From positions 1,761,501 to 1,825,500 of the forward strand of contig NZ_CP025473.1 in NCBI RefSeq assembly GCF_003957375.1: a stretch of DNA of 64,000 nt. The letters run 5' to 3'. The notes below the pieces were generated by a model. The model was not told the origin of the DNA and searched no databases. It worked only from the letters and a program-made list of their open reading frames with translations. Numbering within the stretch: position 1 is the first letter of the stretch; the number at the start of each line of letters is the position of its first letter. Positions 26,191 through 34,377 of this stretch are shown piece after piece. The DNA is from Enterococcus mundtii (GTDB lineage: Bacteria > Bacillota > Bacilli > Lactobacillales > Enterococcaceae). The translations under genes were made by a program, and so were the position numbers.

Positions 26191-29100
26191 CTACTTTTTA
26201 TCCTTATTTTCCTCTTTATTTTCTTGTTCTTCATCTTCCTCTTTGATAACACGTTCGACACGATCTTCATCCTTTTGTAATTCACGACGTTTACGTTTGA
26301 ATAGTCCAAAGAATCCCGCAAAAGCAACAAGTATCCCACCAACAATTTTTCCAAACATCCCTGAAGTTGAACCAGTCTTAGGTAATTGCTTACCTGAAAC
26401 ATCTTCAGAGTCACTTGTCCCTTGTGTGTTAGTCGTTTGGTTATTACTAGATAATCCATCGTTAGAGCTGGTATCACTTAATACTTGGGTTCTTGCAATT
26501 TGATTATCTGTATAGGTTGTCTCAGTTGGTGTGGTACTACTTAAATCAGTTCCTCCACCACCACCGGTGCTTGGATTTACCTCTGGTGTTGTCGTGCCTA
26601 GGTCGACTTCTGGTGTGCCGGTACCTAGATCTGTCTCGCCGACTGTAACTGGGTCTACTTCCGGGATTGTTGTACCTGGATCAGTTTCGCCGACTTTGCC
26701 TGGATCTATCTCTGGCATTCCTGTATCAGGATCAGTTTCGCCGCTTGTGCCTGGTTCGACTTCCGGGGTACCTGTATCAGGATTAGTCTCTCCGCCTGTA
26801 CCTGGGTCTATCTCTGGCGTTCCTGTATCAGGACCAGTCTCTCCGCCTGTACCTGGGTCTATCTCTGGCGTTCCTGTTCCTGGATCAGTTTCACCGACTG
26901 TACCTGGATTGACTTCCGGGGTTGTTGTACTTGGATCAGTTTCGCCGACTGTACCTGGTTCGACTTCTGGCGTGCCTGTTCCCGGATCTGTCTCTCCGCC
27001 GACTGTACCTGGTTCGACTTTTGGTGTGCCTGTTCCCGGATCTGTCTCTCCGCCGACTGTACCTGGGTCGACTTCTGGTGTGCCTGTTTCTGGATCAGTA
27101 TCACCGCCTGTGCCTGATTCGACTTCTGGTGTGCCTGTTCCCGGATCTGTCTCTCCGCCGACTGTACCTGGGTCGACTTCTGGTGTGCCTGTTCCCGGAT
27201 CTGTCTCTCCGCCTGTACCTGGGTCTATCTCTGGCGTTCCTGTATCAGGACCAGTCTCTCCGCCTGTACCCGGGTCTATCTCTGGCGTTCCTGTTCCTGG
27301 ATCAGTTTCACCGACTGTACCTGGATTGACTTCTGGTGTGCCTGTTCCCGGATCTGTCTCTCCGCCGCCTGTACCTGGGTCGACTTCTGGTGTGCCTGTT
27401 CCCGGATCTGTCTCTCCGCCGCCTGTACCTGGGTCGACTTCTGGCGTGCCTGTTTCTGGATCAGTTTCACCGCCTGTGCCTGGATCGACTTCTGGTGTGC
27501 CTGTTTCTGGATTAGTGTCACCGCCTGTGCCTGGGTCTACCTCTGGCGTACCTGTTCCAGGATCACTAGTTTCTCCTCCACCGGCGCCTGGATCGACTTC
27601 TGGTGTAATTGTTCCTGGGGTAACTTGTGGATTAGTTGCATCCGGTATTGTTGCATCTGGTGAAGCTATATCCTTCATTGATGAAGAAATATAAGCAAAC
27701 TCTCCACCAATTTGGTAGATATTAAAGTTCGTATCTTTCACAACGATCGTAAAATCACTGCCACTTCCATTTGCTCCGGTTAAATAGCCAGCATGCTGAA
27801 CCCCATTGACCATGATTGGTTGAGCAACAAACTGATTATAAGACACACCGTCTACTGTTATATTGACCGTACTTATAACTGAAGAAAAGTTTGTCTGAGA
27901 AAGATATCCTGTTTTCACAGTTACTGCCGAATTCGCTGTAATCGTGTGTCCGCCATACCCGCCACCAGAAAACGTTGCTATCTGATTCCATCCTGCTAAC
28001 CCAGCTGCGTCTTCGGCAAGATTACCATCAACTGCTCCCCCAGGACTAATACCTGATTGAGAACCACTATACGTTGGCATCGACATCTCATCTGCGTATA
28101 CTGTAGTTGGATCAGTGGCTTTTTGCTCATCTAAACTAACGGTCACATATTCATATTTCAATGACTCGATCACTTGATCTTTTGCTTGGATTTCATAGTA
28201 AGTTGTATTTTCATCCGCTAATTGATCAACGAAATTTACTTTTACATTGATATTGGATTCATCTGTATTTAACCAAGAATCGGTGTTCTCAAAACTCCGT
28301 ACACCGTGCAAGGATAAAGACGTTTTCAGGCTGTCGACTGTACTACCGAACTGGACAGGTGAGACCAAGTAATGACCACTGATCTCTAAAGGCAATCCAT
28401 GTGTCGACGAAGAAAACGTGAAGTAACCATCTGCTTGATTTTTACCATGGTCGGTAGAAATAGACTCATCATGATAAACTGCATAATAGGTACTACCTTC
28501 ATAAGCGATGGAAAAATTCTTCTCCATTGCATCTTCAAAGTCACTTTTGTTCTCATCCGTTAATTTTCCTTGACCATTTTCTGCTTTCACGTTCAAAGAA
28601 AAGCCTGTATCGATTTTCATATTTCCTAATACTGCACCATCATCCGCGGTAAAGTTGGTGCTTTCAGGTTTTGATTTAGATGAGAAACTTAAGGATTTTT
28701 CTCTCGTACTTGCAACTACTTTTGAATCTTTCCAGTTTGCAGAATCTTCATAAGCCTTTTCTTTGGATTCATATAAATGAGGAGAGACCGTTTTATAATT
28801 ATCTTGTGAAGTTACCTTCACATTAGGATTTGCTTGGATCAATTGCCGATAGCTTGATATTTTCATTACTTGCGCATCACTTGTAGATAAAGTAGAAGTT
28901 TGGTAATAAACGTCCGCATCTTTGATTCCTAGAATTTGTTGGATATCATATGCTGTATGACTATCACTGACTTTAATCCCTTCTCCTTCATACATAGAAG
29001 AAAGTTTTTCTTTACTTGGTAGTTGATCCATTAGCTTAGCTACAAAGCCAGTATTTGTCTTCACACTGCTACTTTGACCTTTTTGTAAGGATTGATTCAA

Positions 29101-29334
29101 TTCATCCACAGAAGTATGTTCAATATCTTGGATGGTCTCATCTTCAACAAGTCGCTTTTCGGACAAAGAGGAACTGTCTGCAGAGGCAGAAAGATTTGGA
29201 ATCGTGACGCCACCGATAAATGCACCAGTACCTACTGTCAACAGTGCGCCAGCTTCAATCATTCGCTTTTGTTTTTTTGACATCTCTTTATCTGGTTTAT
29301 TTAATTTCAATTGATCTTTCTTCTTTGCCATCAT
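26191..29334 (-). CDS. LPXTG-anchored surface protein with about 20 Pro/Glu/Gly/Thr-rich repeats
   Basis: About 1047 residues. The start is one of two adjacent ATGs (29334, 29331). The N-terminus is basic, and an unusual late signal segment follows (AGALLTVGTGAFIGGVTIP, about 29-50). A roughly 520-residue unrecognised domain comes next, with beta-rich segments (YYAVYHDESIST, VKVNFVDQLADENTTYYEI, GGHTITANSAVTVKTGYL). About 20 units of 17-18 residues (TPEVDPGTGGETDPGTG consensus) form a stalk that would span the wall. The end is LPKTG near residue 985, a hydrophobic helix, and an atypically long charged tail of about 45 residues (ERVIKEEDEEQENKEENKD). Sortase anchoring is expected. Its start overlaps the end of the upstream flavoprotein gene by 38 bases, suggesting co-expression. 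The ligand is unknown; an adhesin role is possible. Confidence 0.85.
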   Translation of the reverse strand: MMAKKKDQLKLNKPDKEMSKKQKRMIEAGALLTVGTGAFIGGVTIPNLSASADSSSLSEKRLVEDETIQDIEHTSVDELNQSLQKGQSSSVKTNTGFVAKLMDQLPSKEKLSSMYEGEGIKVSDSHTAYDIQQILGIKDADVYYQTSTLSTSDAQVMKISSYRQLIQANPNVKVTSQDNYKTVSPHLYESKEKAYEDSANWKDSKVVASTREKSLSFSSKSKPESTNFTADDGAVLGNMKIDTGFSLNVKAENGQGKLTDENKSDFEDAMEKNFSIAYEGSTYYAVYHDESISTDHGKNQADGYFTFSSSTHGLPLEISGHYLVSPVQFGSTVDSLKTSLSLHGVRSFENTDSWLNTDESNINVKVNFVDQLADENTTYYEIQAKDQVIESLKYEYVTVSLDEQKATDPTTVYADEMSMPTYSGSQSGISPGGAVDGNLAEDAAGLAGWNQIATFSGGGYGGHTITANSAVTVKTGYLSQTNFSSVISTVNITVDGVSYNQFVAQPIMVNGVQHAGYLTGANGSGSDFTIVVKDTNFNIYQIGGEFAYISSSMKDIASPDATIPDATNPQVTPGTITPEVDPGAGGGETSDPGTGTPEVDPGTGGDTNPETGTPEVDPGTGGETDPETGTPEVDPGTGGGETDPGTGTPEVDPGTGGGETDPGTGTPEVNPGTVGETDPGTGTPEIDPGTGGETGPDTGTPEIDPGTGGETDPGTGTPEVDPGTVGGETDPGTGTPEVESGTGGDTDPETGTPEVDPGTVGGETDPGTGTPKVEPGTVGGETDPGTGTPEVEPGTVGETDPSTTTPEVNPGTVGETDPGTGTPEIDPGTGGETGPDTGTPEIDPGTGGETNPDTGTPEVEPGTSGETDPDTGMPEIDPGKVGETDPGTTIPEVDPVTVGETDLGTGTPEVDLGTTTPEVNPSTGGGGGTDLSSTTPTETTYTDNQIARTQVLSDTSSNDGLSSNNQTTNTQGTSDSEDVSGKQLPKTGSTSGMFGKIVGGILVAFAGFFGLFKRKRRELQKDEDRVERVIKEEDEEQENKEENKDKK
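26560..27610 (-). repeat. Coding minisatellite, 51/54-bp units
   Basis: About 19 full and two degenerate in-frame units encode (T/M/I)PE(V/I)(D/N/E)PGT(G/V/S)(G)ETDP(G/D/E)TG. A three-unit block (near 26800-26910) is repeated almost exactly about 404 bp away (27223-27331), showing block duplication. The array is open on the opposite strand too, but those frames are by-products of the repeat composition. Confidence 0.9.
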
Positions 29335-30748
29335 GACCACTCTCTCTTTCTTTTTCCCTAACTAAAGAGGCTAATATTTTTGTGAAACCTAGAGGATTCT
29401 TGTAGCCATGTTCAAAAAAGAAATCTGTAAATTCAATTTCTGGCACAGTCACATTTTTTTGGATGGCTAAACTGATGATATTGACATATTGAGAAATATC
29501 AACTGTTCCTAAAACCTGCAATCCTAAGATTTTTTTAGTTTGCTTTTCATATACAAGATAAATACTTGAATAATGATTTTTTTTATCTTTATCAATTGGT
29601 GAATATTTAACGATTGATTCATGTACAAACTGACCACCACGCTCTAGATAACGATTCTGATAATGTACCTCTTCTGCATCATATCCGAATTTTTTTGCTT
29701 GATTGAGTGTGATTCCTGTATTCGCAATGGTAAATCCATCCATATTGAATTTATAAGTTCCAGTGGTCATTGCTACTTCTTGCTTTTTCTCGTGGATATT
29801 GACAGCAGCGATCAGCCCTTGACGAAACGCATCGGAAGCATGAGGATTATAAATATTTTCTTTAGTCAAGTCCATATAAGTCGTAGAGCAATCCCCTACC
29901 GCTAATATCGAATCATCTGTTGTATACATGTACTTATCAACGACGATGGCTCCACGGTCACCGGTTTCGACTTGTCCAGCTAATAAGAACGAATTTGGTC
30001 GGAAGCCAACAGAAACAAAGACGCCATCTGCACGGATAGTTAAATCAGAAGAAGTTTCAACTTCGATTTTAGGACGACTCCAGATTTTTTTATCAATTGT
30101 ATGGTAGCTTGTCACTTTAGTACCTAGTAATAGTTGGATACCTTCTTCTTCTAGTTGTTTCTCTACTTCGATTGCGGCATTCTCATCCAAATTTTTGTCA
30201 AGAATTCTTGCATTTGACTGGATCAAAGTGACTTTCATTTTTCGTTGGGCTAAGATACGAGCAATCTCTACACCGACCAGTCCAGCGCCAATCACTACCG
30301 CATGATGGGCTTCTGATATAAATTTTTCAATTGCTTCAGCATCTTTACGCTCTTTCAGAAGAAAAAGTGTCTCATTCAGTTTTCCGCCAGTTGGAGGAAG
30401 ATTGGGATACGAACCCACAGCCATGATCAATCGATCATAAGATATTTCGTGCTCATGTTGACTTAAAACATTTCTAAAATTCAACGTCATCTTTTTCGCA
30501 TCGATGTTGGTTACTTCTTTTTGAATGCGCAAATCCACTCCTTGAGCAATAATTTCATGCGGTGTTGCATAATTTGCTTGGGAGTGGATATCTTGATGTC
30601 CCATCAAAAACAATGGAATTGTTTGGGATACAAATGTTATTTCATCTTTTTTTTCAAATACGATTACTTCATCGTCTGGATATTCCTCACGAATACGAAG
30701 TGCTGCGGCAATCCCCGCGTGGTTTCCTCCAACAATTATGATCCTCAT
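29297..30748 (-). CDS. NADH oxidase/peroxidase-family flavoprotein without the redox cysteine
   Basis: 483 residues. The FAD-binding N-terminus IIIVGGNHAGIAAALRI keeps the conserved histidine of NADH oxidase/peroxidase/CoA-disulfide reductase. NAD-binding AVVIGAGLVGVEIARIL and the FAD-binding ILAVGDCSTTY follow, then a dimerisation domain. The active-site segment, usually FLSCG, reads FVSQTIPL here: the catalytic cysteine is glutamine. Canonical peroxide or O2-to-water chemistry through a sulfenic acid is therefore not expected; H2O2-forming oxidase or other NAD(P)H oxidation is possible. GGAGG is six bases before the ATG at 30748. The promoter is clear (TATAAT at 30823-30828). The C-terminus carries a basic, acidic extension overlapping the LPXTG gene. 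Confidence 0.82.
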   Translation of the reverse strand: MRIIIVGGNHAGIAAALRIREEYPDDEVIVFEKKDEITFVSQTIPLFLMGHQDIHSQANYATPHEIIAQGVDLRIQKEVTNIDAKKMTLNFRNVLSQHEHEISYDRLIMAVGSYPNLPPTGGKLNETLFLLKERKDAEAIEKFISEAHHAVVIGAGLVGVEIARILAQRKMKVTLIQSNARILDKNLDENAAIEVEKQLEEEGIQLLLGTKVTSYHTIDKKIWSRPKIEVETSSDLTIRADGVFVSVGFRPNSFLLAGQVETGDRGAIVVDKYMYTTDDSILAVGDCSTTYMDLTKENIYNPHASDAFRQGLIAAVNIHEKKQEVAMTTGTYKFNMDGFTIANTGITLNQAKKFGYDAEEVHYQNRYLERGGQFVHESIVKYSPIDKDKKNHYSSIYLVYEKQTKKILGLQVLGTVDISQYVNIISLAIQKNVTVPEIEFTDFFFEHGYKNPLGFTKILASLVREKERESGHDGKEERSIEIK

Positions 30749-30822
30749 CAACTGCCTCCTTCGTTAATAAAAGCCTACTTTAAAATATACATACGATTAT
30801 TTTTAATCTACTATTTATATAA

Positions 30823-30852
30823 ATTATATCACTTAGAAAGACTAGTTGTCAG
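30823..30852 (-). promoter_or_regulatory. Promoter of the flavoprotein gene
   Basis: CTGACA (30847-30852) and TATAAT (30823-30828) are 18 bases apart, about 75 bases before the start codon. The rest of the gap up to 31150 is AT-rich; I see no gene in it. Confidence 0.65.
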
Positions 30853-31150
30853 TTATAAAGGTCTATTTACTAATAGTCAACTAAAACAGTTATTCCCACT
30901 CCTATTTAACAAAATCGGTACAGAAAATAATGTAATCATTCTTGCTTCAACGGATGAAATAAACCGTTCATTTTTTACGTAAACATCCAGTCATAAAGTA
31001 GATATGCTCATTTGTGGAATTGCATAAAAAAATCATTTTTTACGATATCAACTATATGTATATAAACATATGAAGTTCCCATTCCATTGTTGGTTTAATT
31101 ACACGGTGACTATTTGATTATGGATGGATATTATAAATATGACGTTATTT

Positions 31151-31197
31151 AAAAAGAGTCATAGAACGGATAGACCAACCATTCTATTGACTCTTTA
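31151..31197 (-). terminator. Terminator of the sorbitol operon
   Basis: AAAGAGTCA and TGACTCTTT form the stem, with an inner TAGAA/TTCTA pairing. It is followed on the minus strand by TTTAAATAACG. It closes the sorbitol operon. Confidence 0.7.
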
Positions 31198-31217
31198 TTC
31201 TTTTTATTTGGAAGAAC

Positions 31218-31907
31218 TTATTGCTCTGACTCTCCTAATGCTTTCACATCTTCGACCTCGAATGTCTCTTCCCAATCTTTCTTAAAATCTGTCACTGCCT
31301 TATGAATGGAAGGCATATCGAAAACTTGTGCAAAAATATCTGGTGACGCAGTAATACTGTGCGCCCCTTGACGACAAGTATGATTGACTTGTGCAACATT
31401 TTTAAAACTAGCAGCTAAGATCTTGCTCTGAGATTGCGTTCGTTCGATTTCCATTGATAATGCTTTGATAATAGCAACAGCATCGATATTCAGATTTTCC
31501 ATACGGTTATAATAAGGTGCCACATAATCGGCACCTGCAGCAATTGCTAAGTATCCTTGCATCTCAGAGTAGATAGCGGTAGCAGTGACATGTACTCCTT
31601 TGGCTTTCAATTGTTTAATGGCAGCCAGTCCTGGTTCGTTCACTGGTACTTTAATGAAGATATCCTTACCAAGGTGATCCATGATTACTTGGGCATCAGT
31701 TAAGATTTCCTTCGTTGTTTCTCCAACTACTTGTACATGTAAACTTGCTTTTCCAATGAGCTGCTTGATTTCTTTCAAGTGAGCAAACAAATCGATCTTT
31801 CCTTCTTTTTTGATGATTGAAGGATTCGACGTTACTCCAGATAGCGGGAGGAACGATTGATAATAACTAATTTTCTCAATATTTATCGTATCTAACATGA
31901 ATTCCAT
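31218..31907 (-). CDS. fsa: Transaldolase-family fructose-6-phosphate aldolase-like protein
   Basis: 230 residues, close to the usual 215-225 of the small FSA/TalC group. Seen: MLDTINIEKISYY, GVTSNPSIIKKEG, the Schiff-base lysine in DIFIKVPVNEPG (about residue 83), GVHVTATAIYSEMQG, ADYVAPYYNRM and ILAASFKNVAQV. AGGA followed by eight bases precedes the ATG at 31907; the longer frame upstream overlaps the EIIA gene. It is the last gene of the sorbitol operon. Sorbitol breakdown gives fructose-6-phosphate, a substrate of true FSA, so the context fits. Small transaldolases cannot be separated from FSA on sequence pattern alone. Confidence 0.83.
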   Translation of the reverse strand: MEFMLDTINIEKISYYQSFLPLSGVTSNPSIIKKEGKIDLFAHLKEIKQLIGKASLHVQVVGETTKEILTDAQVIMDHLGKDIFIKVPVNEPGLAAIKQLKAKGVHVTATAIYSEMQGYLAIAAGADYVAPYYNRMENLNIDAVAIIKALSMEIERTQSQSKILAASFKNVAQVNHTCRQGAHSITASPDIFAQVFDMPSIHKAVTDFKKDWEETFEVEDVKALGESEQ

Positions 31908-31944
31908 TTCATTCGTCCTTTCAACAGATCTGTTGCTCTGTATT

Positions 31945-32301
31945 TTACTTAATACTGATTTTAGTCTTGATACCAATCTCAACGATTTCTTTTCCTTCGA
32001 CATATAAAGTACCTGGAAGTTCAGGTATCACCGCTCCATCAAATTTAATTGTGATATGTCCAAGATCTTTTAGATTATCATTGACCAAATTTCCGACAGA
32101 CGTGATGCGATAGCTTGTCTCATCGACGAACAACTGTTGTCCTACTTTGATCTCTCCGTGGATTGGCTGAAGTTCAATATTGTAACAATAGGCTGATAGC
32201 ATATCTGGAGCATCTTTTCCAAATAGTATCACGATCTTCTCTTCTTTAAAGAGCGTAGCTTCTGCGCCAATCGAAGTGACTTTTGTTGAATAAACTAACA
32301 T
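31945..32301 (-). CDS. srlB: Sorbitol-specific PTS EIIA component
   Basis: 118 residues from the ATG at 32299-32301, which has AGGAGG before it; an 11-codon longer frame has no such site. The fold matches the glucitol EIIA family: LVYSTKVTSIG, MLSAYCYNIEL, SYRITSVGNLVNDNLKDLGHITIKFDG and PELPGTLYVEG. It passes phosphate from HPr to the EIIB domain of the next component. It sits 16 bases downstream of the EIIBC gene and upstream of the aldolase gene. Confidence 0.92.
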   Translation of the reverse strand: MLVYSTKVTSIGAEATLFKEEKIVILFGKDAPDMLSAYCYNIELQPIHGEIKVGQQLFVDETSYRITSVGNLVNDNLKDLGHITIKFDGAVIPELPGTLYVEGKEIVEIGIKTKISIK

Positions 32302-32317
32302 TTTTTTCCTCCTAGAT

Positions 32318-33325
32318 TCAACTATACATTCCAAAGCTTGCTATCCATGCGACTAACACCCTAGGTACACCGTTTAAAAAGCGTGAATATAAAACGGAAG
32401 GCACGCCAACCTCTACTGTTTCAGCCTCTGCTTCTTCTAAGCCTAGTCCGACAGGGATGAAATCACAAGCATTTTGAGTATTGATTGCAAATAACGCAGG
32501 TAAAGCGAGTTGTGGTGAAATATTGCCTTTTCCGATCTCTACCCCGATCAGTGTCCCAATGACTTGACTGATTACTGCCCCAGGTCCTAATAATGGTGAA
32601 AGAAACGGCAAGGAACAGATAAAACCGATGATCATCAACCCCCAAATATTTCCTGCTAAAGGTGCCATGATATTGGCAAAGAAATTACCGATACCAGATC
32701 CTTGTATGATCCCGATCAACAAAGAAACAAATGCCATGAATGGAATGACCGTATTGATCATCGTCTGTACACCTTCGCGTGCGGACTGATTAAAAGTGGC
32801 CACTACTTTTCCTGCACCCATGCCGATTTTGGCAATAAAATTCTGCTGTTCAGCTTTTTGTTCAGTAATTTTTTTGCTTGTATCGTATTTATATTCACGT
32901 ACTGGTGCACGCTTATTTTCTATGTTGACAGATTGACCGATTGTGCTTTCTTCAGTCGTCAGTGTGATTTGATTGACCCCTACTGCCGATACATAAATGT
33001 CTTCTGTAATGTATTGTGCTAATGGTCCGCTTTTTCCCGTTGGTACGACATTGATCGTAGGTATTCCTTTTTTTGGATAGATCCCACAACGCAACGTCCC
33101 CCCGCAATCAACGATCGCTAAAACGATTTCATTGTCTGGGATAGAAGTTTTAAAGCCATTGACTGCTTCCATGCCTGTCAATTCAGCAATTTTATCGACG
33201 ATTGCTGGTTTTTCTCCCCCGCCAGTAATATAAATGAATTTGTGTTTTTCTTCTGTTGGTGTGATCACTAATGGTCCTCCGAACCCACCAGTTCCTCTTA
33301 CAATTCGAATACTGTGATAGCTCAT
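32318..33325 (-). CDS. srlE: Sorbitol-specific PTS EIIBC component
   Basis: 335 residues. The N-terminal EIIB part (1-about 170) has [13 protein letters not shown] and the phosphorylated-cysteine region [19 protein letters not shown]. The C-terminal membrane part has about four helices ([19 protein letters not shown], then [54 protein letters not shown]). With the separate EIIC subunit it takes up sorbitol and phosphorylates it to sorbitol-6-phosphate. AAGGAGG precedes the ATG, and it starts 15 bases after the EIIC gene. Confidence 0.94.
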   Translation of the reverse strand: MSYHSIRIVRGTGGFGGPLVITPTEEKHKFIYITGGGEKPAIVDKIAELTGMEAVNGFKTSIPDNEIVLAIVDCGGTLRCGIYPKKGIPTINVVPTGKSGPLAQYITEDIYVSAVGVNQITLTTEESTIGQSVNIENKRAPVREYKYDTSKKITEQKAEQQNFIAKIGMGAGKVVATFNQSAREGVQTMINTVIPFMAFVSLLIGIIQGSGIGNFFANIMAPLAGNIWGLMIIGFICSLPFLSPLLGPGAVISQVIGTLIGVEIGKGNISPQLALPALFAINTQNACDFIPVGLGLEEAEAETVEVGVPSVLYSRFLNGVPRVLVAWIASFGMYS

Positions 33326-33340
33326 TTTCCCACTTCCTCC

Positions 33341-33895
33341 TTATTCTGTCGCTGTTTCTACAGTTTTACTTAGAGTAACCCCTTGTTGTTTACAAACATA
33401 TGCGGTGGTAAAATCTGTCACCCAACCACCAATAAAATTCATAAGAATACCGACAAACATATAACGCACAGCTAATTCCATTGAATTTAATCCTAAGGTT
33501 GTGATTCCTTGGGCGATTCCTAACCAAACAAATAATTCACCCGGATTGATGTGTGGAAAGACGCCATTGCTCGTATGACAAAATTGTGCTTGAGAAGCAT
33601 AATAGCTTGGCTTGTAATATTCAGGCAAAAAGCGAGCCATTGTAAAAGACATCGGATTTCCCAACATAAAGGCAGATAAAAAAGGTAAGATCAAATATCT
33701 TGTGACGGGATTCTTCGTTGATAGTTTGGCAACTTTAGTTACTCGTTCTTCACCTAAGAAAGCAATCAGTGTATTCATGGCTACCATTAGGATCAACACT
33801 ACAGGGACGATACCAGTCATCCAAGATATAAAAGTTTCCGCACCCGTTTCAAATAAACCGATGAAGCCCTCCGCAAATTTTGTGATATATTCCAT
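33341..33895 (-). CDS. srlA: Sorbitol-specific PTS EIIC component
   Basis: 184 residues with four or more membrane segments. The glucitol EIIC family pattern is clear: FAEGFIGLFETGAETFISWM, GIVPVVLILMVAMNTLIAF, RYLILPFLSAFMLGNPMSF, LPEYYKPSYYASQAQFCHT and NGVFPHINPGELFVWLGIA. It forms the membrane channel together with the EIIBC protein. AAAGGAG precedes the ATG. The start codon is adjacent to the gutM stop, so the two are probably coupled. Confidence 0.94.
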   Translation of the reverse strand: MEYITKFAEGFIGLFETGAETFISWMTGIVPVVLILMVAMNTLIAFLGEERVTKVAKLSTKNPVTRYLILPFLSAFMLGNPMSFTMARFLPEYYKPSYYASQAQFCHTSNGVFPHINPGELFVWLGIAQGITTLGLNSMELAVRYMFVGILMNFIGGWVTDFTTAYVCKQQGVTLSKTVETATE

Positions 33896-34377
33896 TATTC
33901 AACACTCCTTTTTCTTGATAGGTATTGTTTTTTCCATAAACTGAATTGAATGCCAAGCATCGTAAGTGGGGAAGGTGGCAATTCTTCTTGATAATTGCCT
34001 AATTCTACTCGCAAATAGATTTCTCTGGCATTTGCCATTGCTTGTTGCACCAATTTATTTTCTGTTCGCACCAATGGATGATAGCTGTCGATGTAGTGGA
34101 TATCTGTTCCGATATATTGTGGCAATAGACGAAATTTTGCTAGAACAGTCACGCCCTGCATCTTTCGCGCATCAATAATGATCCCTTTATGATCAATAGC
34201 AAACATGACGATCGTTCCTGCTTTGATTTTTCCGGATCGACGACCGATAGCCACCTTCCCTTTTCTGCGCATTTCTAGATAGATTTGATTAAAGTGCTTA
34301 ATTTGTTTCATTCCAAATAACACTTGCAGTCCGTAAGCAACAAGTGCAAATGCGCCGAATATATATATGAAATTCAT
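33895..34377 (-). CDS. gutM: GutM-type glucitol operon activator
   Basis: 160 residues from the ATG at 34375-34377, preceded by AAAGGGGG; the nine-codon longer frame has no better site. An N-terminal membrane helix (about 3-20) is followed by a cytosolic part with GRRSGKIKAGTIVMFAID and ARKMQGVTVLAKF, as in GutM/SrlM proteins, which help activate sorbitol genes in E. coli. The membrane helix suggests it is membrane-tethered. It overlaps the gutR stop by four bases (ATGA). Confidence 0.9.
   Translation of the reverse strand: MNFIYIFGAFALVAYGLQVLFGMKQIKHFNQIYLEMRRKGKVAIGRRSGKIKAGTIVMFAIDHKGIIIDARKMQGVTVLAKFRLLPQYIGTDIHYIDSYHPLVRTENKLVQQAMANAREIYLRVELGNYQEELPPSPLTMLGIQFSLWKKQYLSRKRSVE

Noticed and set aside
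26560-27610. Regularly spaced repeats that at first look like a CRISPR array
   Set aside because: Units are contiguous, in-frame 51/54-bp coding repeats with no unique spacers, inside a surface-protein gene.
26531-27694. A 387-codon open frame on the + strand over the LPXTG repeat array (and shorter ones at 26922-27329, 26859-27104, 27276-27521)
   Set aside because: They arise because the 51/54-bp repeat has no stops in several frames. No ribosome binding site, and the sense frame has signal, LPXTG and tail features.
30521-30982. 153-codon open frame on the + strand
   Set aside because: It overlaps the flavoprotein start and its promoter antisense, with no initiation signal.
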